64,000 bases of DNA from Kineococcus terrestris (GTDB lineage: Bacteria > Actinomycetota > Actinomycetes > Actinomycetales > Kineococcaceae). A program made the position numbers and the translations under genes. Shown here one piece after another: positions 60,344 through 64,000 of the stretch (position 1 is the first letter of the stretch; each line of letters starts with the position of its first letter). Under the pieces are notes generated by a model, which did not search any database, had not been told where the DNA came from, and worked only from the letters and a program-made list of their open reading frames with translations. The stretch lies in NCBI RefSeq assembly GCF_041020765.1, contig NZ_JBEUEJ010000011.1; one strand, written 5' to 3'.

Positions 60344-60991
60344 GTGTCGGAGCGGGCCGGTGCGCCCGGGGCGCCGGCCGGGGCGCGGGCACGAGCGGGG
60401 AGGACGCCGGTGGGCCGGGTGTGGACGGTGCCGAACGCGCTGAGCGCCCTGCGCCTGCTGCTGGTGCCCGTCTTCGCGGTGCTCGTCGTGCGCGGCGAGG
60501 ACGGCTGGGCGCTGCTGGTGCTCGTGGTCAGCGGGGTCAGCGACTACCTGGACGGCGCGCTGGCCCGCCGCTGGGACCAGGTGACCCCGCTGGGGCAGCT
60601 GCTGGACCCCTTCGCCGACCGGCTCTACATCTTCGCCACCCTCATCGGCCTGGCCCTGCGCGACCTCGTGCCGTGGTGGCTGGTGGCGGTGCTCGTGGCC
60701 CGCGACGTCGTCATGACCGCGACGCTGCCGGTGCTGGCCCGGCTGGGGCACGGTCCGCTGCCGGTGCACTTCCTGGGCAAGGCGGGCACCTTCTGCCTGC
60801 TGTACGCCTTCCCGCTGCTGCTGCTGGGCGAGCTGGTGCCGGCGCTGTCGGCGCTCGCCGGTGCGCTCGGCTGGGCCTTCGCGCTGTGGGGCGCGGGCCT
60901 GTACTGGTGGGCCGGCGGCCTGTACCTGGTGCAGGTGGCGCGGCTGCGGCGGGCGGCGGCCGCCCGCCCCGCGGCGGGGGCGGGCGCGTGA
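60344..60991 (+). CDS. CDP-alcohol phosphatidyltransferase (PgsA2-like)
   Basis: A 215-residue inner-membrane enzyme of phospholipid synthesis. The family motif is complete: DYLDGALARRWDQVTPLGQLLDPFAD, i.e. D-x2-DG-x2-AR-x8-G-x3-D-x3-D, near residue 66-91. About five or six hydrophobic helices follow. It corresponds to Rv1822 (pgsA2) at the head of the DUF881 block. The head group is not certain: cardiolipin or phosphatidylglycerol-phosphate synthesis are possible. GTG start at 60344; the stop overlaps the next gene. Confidence 0.88.
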   Translation: MSERAGAPGAPAGARARAGRTPVGRVWTVPNALSALRLLLVPVFAVLVVRGEDGWALLVLVVSGVSDYLDGALARRWDQVTPLGQLLDPFADRLYIFATLIGLALRDLVPWWLVAVLVARDVVMTATLPVLARLGHGPLPVHFLGKAGTFCLLYAFPLLLLGELVPALSALAGALGWAFALWGAGLYWWAGGLYLVQVARLRRAAAARPAAGAGA

Positions 60992-61824
60992 GCGGGGGCG
61001 AGCGCCCCGGTGACCGGCCCCGCGGGGGTGCCGGCCGGCGGCCCGACGCCAGCATGAGCCTGATCACCGAGCTCGTGCAGCGGCCCCTGGACCCCGGGTA
61101 CGCCGAGGCCGCCCGCCGGCGCGGCGGGGCTGCCCGCCCCGCGGCCGGCCGGGCCGCCACGCTGCTGGCGCTGGCGCTGGTGGGCGCCGTCCTGGCGGTG
61201 GCCGCCGTGCGCGCCGACGAGCGCGCCCCGGCCGCCGACCGCGGCCGCCAGGAGCTGCTGGCGCGGGTGGAGGCGGGCACGGCGCGCGCCGACGAGCTGG
61301 CCGGGCGGGCCGCGCAGCTGCGCGCGGGCAACGCCCGCCTGCAGGAGCGGCTGGGCGGGGCCGCGGCCTCGGCGGCCGCCGCGCGCGCCGACGAGCTGGC
61401 GGTGGCCGCGGGCGCCGTGGCCGTCACGGGCCCCGGGGTGCGGGTCGTCCTGTCCGACGCCCCGCCGGACGCGACGACCGGCACGGGCGAGCGGGTCGTC
61501 GACCGCGACCTGCAGGTCGTCGTCAACGGCCTGTGGCTGGCCGGGGCGGAGGCCGTGGCCGTGGACGGGGTGCGGCTGACGTCGCTGTCGTCGATCCGCG
61601 CGGCCGGCGAGGCCGTCCTCGTGGACTACCGGCCGCTGACCCCGCCGTACGCGGTGGAGGCGGTCGGCGGCGACCTGCAGACCGGGCTGGCCACGACGGT
61701 CGCCGGCCGCTACCTGCAGGCGCTGCGCGACAACTACGGGCTGGGCGCCGAGGTGGAGGCGGTGGACGAGCTGCTGCTGCCGGCCGCGGGCCGCCTGGAC
61801 CTGCGGGTAGCGTCGGCGCCGTGA
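60988..61824 (+). CDS. DUF881 family protein (first)
   Basis: A 278-residue membrane-anchored protein (Rv1823-like). After a basic leader and the family start MSLITELVQRPLDPGYAEAA, a transmembrane helix (AATLLALALVGAVLAVAAV) precedes a coiled coil (ELAGRAAQLRAGNARLQERL). The extracytoplasmic domain has GPGVRVVLSDAP and VVNGLWLAGAEAVAVDGVRLTSLSSIRAAG. Role unknown; DUF881 genes with sbp and gcvH are conserved in actinobacteria. GTG 60988 overlaps the pgsA-like stop; ATG 61054 is a shorter alternative that agrees with the family start. Confidence 0.82.
   Translation: MSGGERPGDRPRGGAGRRPDASMSLITELVQRPLDPGYAEAARRRGGAARPAAGRAATLLALALVGAVLAVAAVRADERAPAADRGRQELLARVEAGTARADELAGRAAQLRAGNARLQERLGGAAASAAAARADELAVAAGAVAVTGPGVRVVLSDAPPDATTGTGERVVDRDLQVVVNGLWLAGAEAVAVDGVRLTSLSSIRAAGEAVLVDYRPLTPPYAVEAVGGDLQTGLATTVAGRYLQALRDNYGLGAEVEAVDELLLPAAGRLDLRVASAP
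61808..61813 (+). promoter_or_regulatory. Putative -10 box of sbp
   Basis: TAGCGT is followed by 7 nt and GTG 61821, inside the end of the upstream DUF881 gene. It would allow sbp, the second DUF881 gene and gcvH to be expressed separately. Confidence 0.45.
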
Positions 61825-62153
61825 TCGCCGCGGTCGGGCTCCTCGTCGGCGTCGTCGCCGGCGTGCTGCTGCAGCCGGAGGTGCCGCTGTGGCTGCAGCC
61901 GTACCTGCCGATCGCCGTGGTGGCGGCCCTGGACGCCGTCTTCGGCGGCCTGCGCGCCGTCCTGGACGGCATCTTCGACGACCGGGTCTTCGTCGTCTCC
62001 TTCGTCGCCAACACCGTCGTGGCCGCGCTCATCGTCTACCTGGGCGACCAGCTGGGCGTGGGCTCGCAGCTGTCCACGGGCGTCGTGGTGGTGCTGGGGG
62101 TGCGGATCTTCTCCAACGCCGCCGCGATCCGCCGGCATCTGCTGAAGGCGTGA
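61821..62153 (+). CDS. sbp: Small basic protein, DUF1290
   Basis: A 110-residue protein with three hydrophobic helices: VIAAVGLLVGVVAGVLLQPEVP, LPIAVVAALDAVFGGLRAVL and VVSFVANTVVAALIVYLG. The GGLRA-x-L and GVRIFSNAAAIRRHLL ends are diagnostic for Sbp (Rv1824, Bacillus Sbp), whose function is unknown but which lies with cell-division genes in firmicutes. Overlaps both DUF881 genes. Confidence 0.88.
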   Translation: MIAAVGLLVGVVAGVLLQPEVPLWLQPYLPIAVVAALDAVFGGLRAVLDGIFDDRVFVVSFVANTVVAALIVYLGDQLGVGSQLSTGVVVVLGVRIFSNAAAIRRHLLKA

Positions 62154-62902
62154 GCGGGGACGGGCGCCCCGCGCCGGCTCCGGGGGCGTGGCGGGCGCTG
62201 GGGCGCGCGGCGGTCCCGCGCGCCACCCGCGGTCAGCTGCTGGCCGGGCTGCTGTGCGCGGTCCTGGGCTTCGGCGTGGTCGCGCAGGTGCGCCAGACGC
62301 AGGTGGCGGGGCTGGAGGACCTGCGCGAGGCGGACCTCGTGCGGATCCTCGACGACACCACGGGGCGCGCCGACCGGCTCGCCGAGGAGGTGCGCGCCCT
62401 GGAGCAGACGCGGCGGGAGCTGACCGAGGGCGGCGACTCGGCGCGCGCGGCCGAGCGCGCGGCGCAGGAGCGGGCCACGGCGTACGGGCTGCTGGCGGGG
62501 ACGCTGCCGGCCTCGGGGCCGGGGATCGTGGCCACGGTCACCGACCCGGCGGGGGCGGTGACCGGCACGACGCTGCTGTCGGCGGTGCAGGAGCTGCGCG
62601 ACGCGGGTGCCGAGGCCGTGCAGGTCGGCTCCACGCGCGTGGTGGCGAGCACGGCGTTCGCCGACGCCCCCGGCGGGGCGGGCGCCGGCGTCCTGGTCGG
62701 CGGCGCCCTGGAGCAGCCGCCGTACGTGGTGCGGGCGGTGGGCGCGCCGGACACGCTGGCCACGGCCCTGGACATCCCCGGCGGGGTGCGCGAGACGCTG
62801 CGCCAGCTGGGCGCCGAGCTGGACGTGAGCACCGGCGACGAGGTCGTGATCAGCGCCTTGCACGCCGTCTCGGAGCCTCAGTACGCTCGCCCGGCCCGCT
62901 GA
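62150..62902 (+). CDS. DUF881 family protein (second)
   Basis: A 250-residue membrane-anchored paralogue of the upstream DUF881 protein (Rv1825-like). Transmembrane helix QLLAGLLCAVLGFGVVAQV precedes a coiled coil (DRLAEEVRALEQTRRELTEGG). The domain has LPASGPGIVATVTDPAGAV and LLSAVQELRDAGAEAVQVGSTRVVASTAF, the same core as the first copy. The pair flank the small basic protein and may form a membrane complex with it. GTG start overlaps sbp. Confidence 0.82.
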   Translation: MSGDGRPAPAPGAWRALGRAAVPRATRGQLLAGLLCAVLGFGVVAQVRQTQVAGLEDLREADLVRILDDTTGRADRLAEEVRALEQTRRELTEGGDSARAAERAAQERATAYGLLAGTLPASGPGIVATVTDPAGAVTGTTLLSAVQELRDAGAEAVQVGSTRVVASTAFADAPGGAGAGVLVGGALEQPPYVVRAVGAPDTLATALDIPGGVRETLRQLGAELDVSTGDEVVISALHAVSEPQYARPAR

Positions 62903-62908
62903 GCGGCG

Positions 62909-62928
62909 GGCGGGGGAGCGCCCCCGCC
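62909..62928 (+). terminator. Hairpin between the DUF881 and gcvH genes
   Basis: Perfect 8-bp GC-only stem GGCGGGGG/CCCCCGCC with loop AGCG, 7 nt past the DUF881 stop and 34 nt before gcvH. It has no T-tract and may attenuate rather than end transcription. Confidence 0.55.
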
Positions 62929-62961
62929 GCCCCGCTCCGCCCGACCCCTGGAGGGACCCGC

Positions 62962-63348
62962 ATGGCGTCCGACGTGCCCGCCGAGCTGCGCTACACCACC
63001 GAGCACGAGTGGGTGCGCGTGGAGGAGGACGGGACCCTGCGGGTCGGGGTGACCGACCACGCCCAGGACGCCCTCGGGGACGTCGTCTACGTCTCGCTGC
63101 CGGCCGAGGGCGAGACGGTCGCGGCGGGCGCGGCGTGCGGGGAGGTGGAGTCCACCAAGAGCGTCAGCGACATCACGGCGCCGGTGGCCGGCACCGTCCT
63201 GGCGCACAACCCCGGTCTGGAGACCCGTCCGGACCTCGTCAACGCCGACCCGTACGGCGAGGGCTGGATGTTCACCCTGCGCGCGGACGACCCCTCGGCC
63301 CTGGAGGGCCTGCTCGACGCGGAGGGCTACCGGGCGCACACGGGTTGA
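62962..63348 (+). CDS. gcvH: Glycine cleavage system H protein
   Basis: A 128-residue lipoyl carrier that shuttles the aminomethyl group between P, T and L proteins. YTTEHEWVRVEEDGTLRVGVTDHAQDALGDVVYVSLP starts the fold, and the lipoylated Lys lies in CGEVESTKSVSDITAPVAGTVL (near residue 65). NPGLETRPDLVNADPYGEGWMF completes it. ATG start with GGAGGGA 7 nt upstream. Equivalent to Rv1826, with garA next. Confidence 0.95.
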   Translation: MASDVPAELRYTTEHEWVRVEEDGTLRVGVTDHAQDALGDVVYVSLPAEGETVAAGAACGEVESTKSVSDITAPVAGTVLAHNPGLETRPDLVNADPYGEGWMFTLRADDPSALEGLLDAEGYRAHTG

Positions 63349-63360
63349 CGCCCGCCCGGC

Positions 63361-63366
63361 TAGGGT
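63361..63366 (+). promoter_or_regulatory. Putative -10 box upstream of garA
   Basis: TAGGGT is followed by 7 nt and a GTG at 63374 that opens a 25-codon frame, rather than directly by garA. The predicted start of transcription is about 50 nt before the garA ATG. Confidence 0.5.
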
Positions 63367-63373
63367 GGCGAGC

Positions 63374-63451
63374 GTGATCGTGCGGCTGCGGTCAGTGCTC
63401 CATCAGCGCGTCGAGAGGTGGTGCGATGTCCACGGGCCAGACCAGCGGTGA
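63374..63451 (+). CDS. Possible 25-residue leader peptide ahead of garA
   Basis: A GTG-initiated frame of 25 codons ending in TGA, which overlaps the first codons of garA by 26 nt in another frame. It begins 7 nt after a TAGGGT box, so it would be the first thing translated on a leaderless mRNA. The peptide is basic (several Arg, His) with no family resemblance. It could couple or regulate garA translation, or be non-functional. Confidence 0.35.
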   Translation: MIVRLRSVLHQRVERWCDVHGPDQR

Positions 63452-63962
63452 GCCCGCGGGGGACGGGCGTCCGCAGCGGGTCCCGGACCCGGCGGAGGAG
63501 CGTCCCACCGATTCGACGATGTCCTTCTCGGGCCTCGTCGTCCCCGAGGTGCACGAGGCGCCGGCCGAGGGGGGCCTGTCCGCCGACGACGCCGCCGCGA
63601 TCGAGGCGCTGCCGGTGGGCTCGGCGCTGCTCATCGTGCGCCGCGGGCCCAGCAGCGGCTCGCGCTTCCTGCTGGACGCCGACCGCACCACCGCCGGGCG
63701 GCACGAGTCCAGCGACATCTTCCTGGACGACGTGACGGTCTCGCGCAAGCACGCGGAGTTCGTGCGCGCCCCCGACGCGCGCACGGGCCCGGGCTTCCGG
63801 GTGCGCGACGTCGGCAGCCTGAACGGCACGTACGTCAACCGCGAGCGCATCGACGACGCCGTGCTGCGCACGGGCGACGAGGTGCAGGTCGGCAAGTACC
63901 GGATGGTCTACCACGCCAGCCCCCACGCGGCCGCGCCCGCGGGGGAGCAGGGGCCCGCGTGA
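63426..63962 (+). CDS. garA: FHA-domain metabolic regulator GarA (OdhI)
   Basis: A 178-residue protein whose M. tuberculosis and C. glutamicum orthologues bind and control 2-oxoglutarate dehydrogenase and glutamate enzymes, switched off by Ser/Thr kinase phosphorylation of an N-terminal Thr. The FHA domain (about 65-165) is complete: LIVRRGPSSGSRFLLD, AGRHESSDIFLDDVTVSRKHAEF, VRDVGSLNGTYVNRERID and GDEVQVGKYRMVY. The phospho-acceptor region ETTSVF of mycobacterial GarA is replaced by DSTMSF (Thr near residue 31), a plausible kinase site. ATG start with GAGAGG upstream. Gene order gcvH-garA matches Rv1826-Rv1827. Confidence 0.93.
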   Translation: MSTGQTSGEPAGDGRPQRVPDPAEERPTDSTMSFSGLVVPEVHEAPAEGGLSADDAAAIEALPVGSALLIVRRGPSSGSRFLLDADRTTAGRHESSDIFLDDVTVSRKHAEFVRAPDARTGPGFRVRDVGSLNGTYVNRERIDDAVLRTGDEVQVGKYRMVYHASPHAAAPAGEQGPA

Positions 63963-64000
63963 GCGCGGCCCTCTCGCGCGCGGAGGCGGTGGACCCGGAC
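63959..64000 (+). CDS. Start of the next gene (partial), possibly a MerR-type regulator
   Basis: GTG overlaps the garA stop in a GTGA, and 14 codons (VSAALSRAEAVDPD) are visible before the window ends. The mycobacterial neighbour at this place is Rv1828, a MerR-family regulator; that identity is by synteny only. Confidence 0.4.
   Translation, partial: MSAALSRAEAVDPD

Noticed and set aside
62903..62961. A glycine riboswitch upstream of gcvH.
   Set aside because: The gap is only 59 nt and holds a simple GC hairpin; the conserved glycine aptamer core is not visible.

Overview
This is a 64-kb stretch of chromosome from a very GC-rich actinobacterium. Almost every codon ends in G or C, most genes start with GTG, and neighbouring genes are commonly joined by 4-nt GTGA/ATGA overlaps. 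Gene order follows two conserved actinobacterial blocks known from Mycobacterium tuberculosis: HAD phosphatase-tlyA-nadK-recN-steA-steB-pyrG-nudix-xerD-parA-scpA-scpB-rluB-cmk-der (Rv1692-Rv1713) and pgsA-like-DUF881-sbp-DUF881-gcvH-garA (Rv1822-Rv1827). A member of Kineosporiaceae (for example Kineococcus) would fit, but that assignment is inference; no species marker was read apart from a 5S rRNA.

Layout. 1-200: 5S rRNA, the end of an rRNA operon, with a strong terminator. 308-28167: housekeeping block (DUF1015, TPR, HAD phosphatase, TlyA, NAD kinase, RecN, SteA/SteB, a polyprenyl-P glycosyltransferase homologue, MurJ, a GT4, CTP synthase, ADP-ribose pyrophosphatase, XerD, ParA, ScpAB, RluB, AroH/TyrA, Cmk, PlsC, Der). 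It is interrupted between parA and scpA by one adenylation-thiolation-thioesterase synthetase whose adenylation domain lacks the amino-acid-binding Asp. 28218: tRNA-Pro(GGG). 28352-37216: accessory genes: DUF1232, an ArgP/LysG-LysE pair, a membrane PAS-GGDEF cyclase, an ABC importer with a RutA-like flavin monooxygenase, and a secreted CARDB protein. 37394-42177: HrpA helicase and an Hsp20 with a CIRCE-like site. 42490-50754: two GT2 glycosyltransferases, a UDP-xylose-synthase-like SDR, and small metabolic genes.

50801-60199 is the most distinctive part: a seven-gene minus-strand operon in which every junction is a 4-nt overlap. It encodes the ADP-heptose route (GmhA isomerase, HldE kinase/nucleotidyltransferase, GmhB phosphatase), two heptosyltransferase-family GT9 enzymes, more glycosyltransferases and a carbamoyltransferase. 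GmhA and GmhB are not separate proteins: each is the C-terminal domain of a glycosyltransferase fusion. The set suggests a heptose-containing, possibly carbamoylated, surface glycan in a Gram-positive. 60344-64000 returns to conserved genes: phosphatidyltransferase, DUF881/DUF1290/DUF881, GcvH, GarA and the start of the next gene.

Two themes recur. First, at least fifteen genes have a TAnnnT box 6-9 nt before the start codon, which suggests leaderless transcripts and settles some starts (for example scpA). Second, perfect 12-13-bp tandem repeats sit at or near gene ends, where they extend protein tails or fill the gaps between coupled genes.
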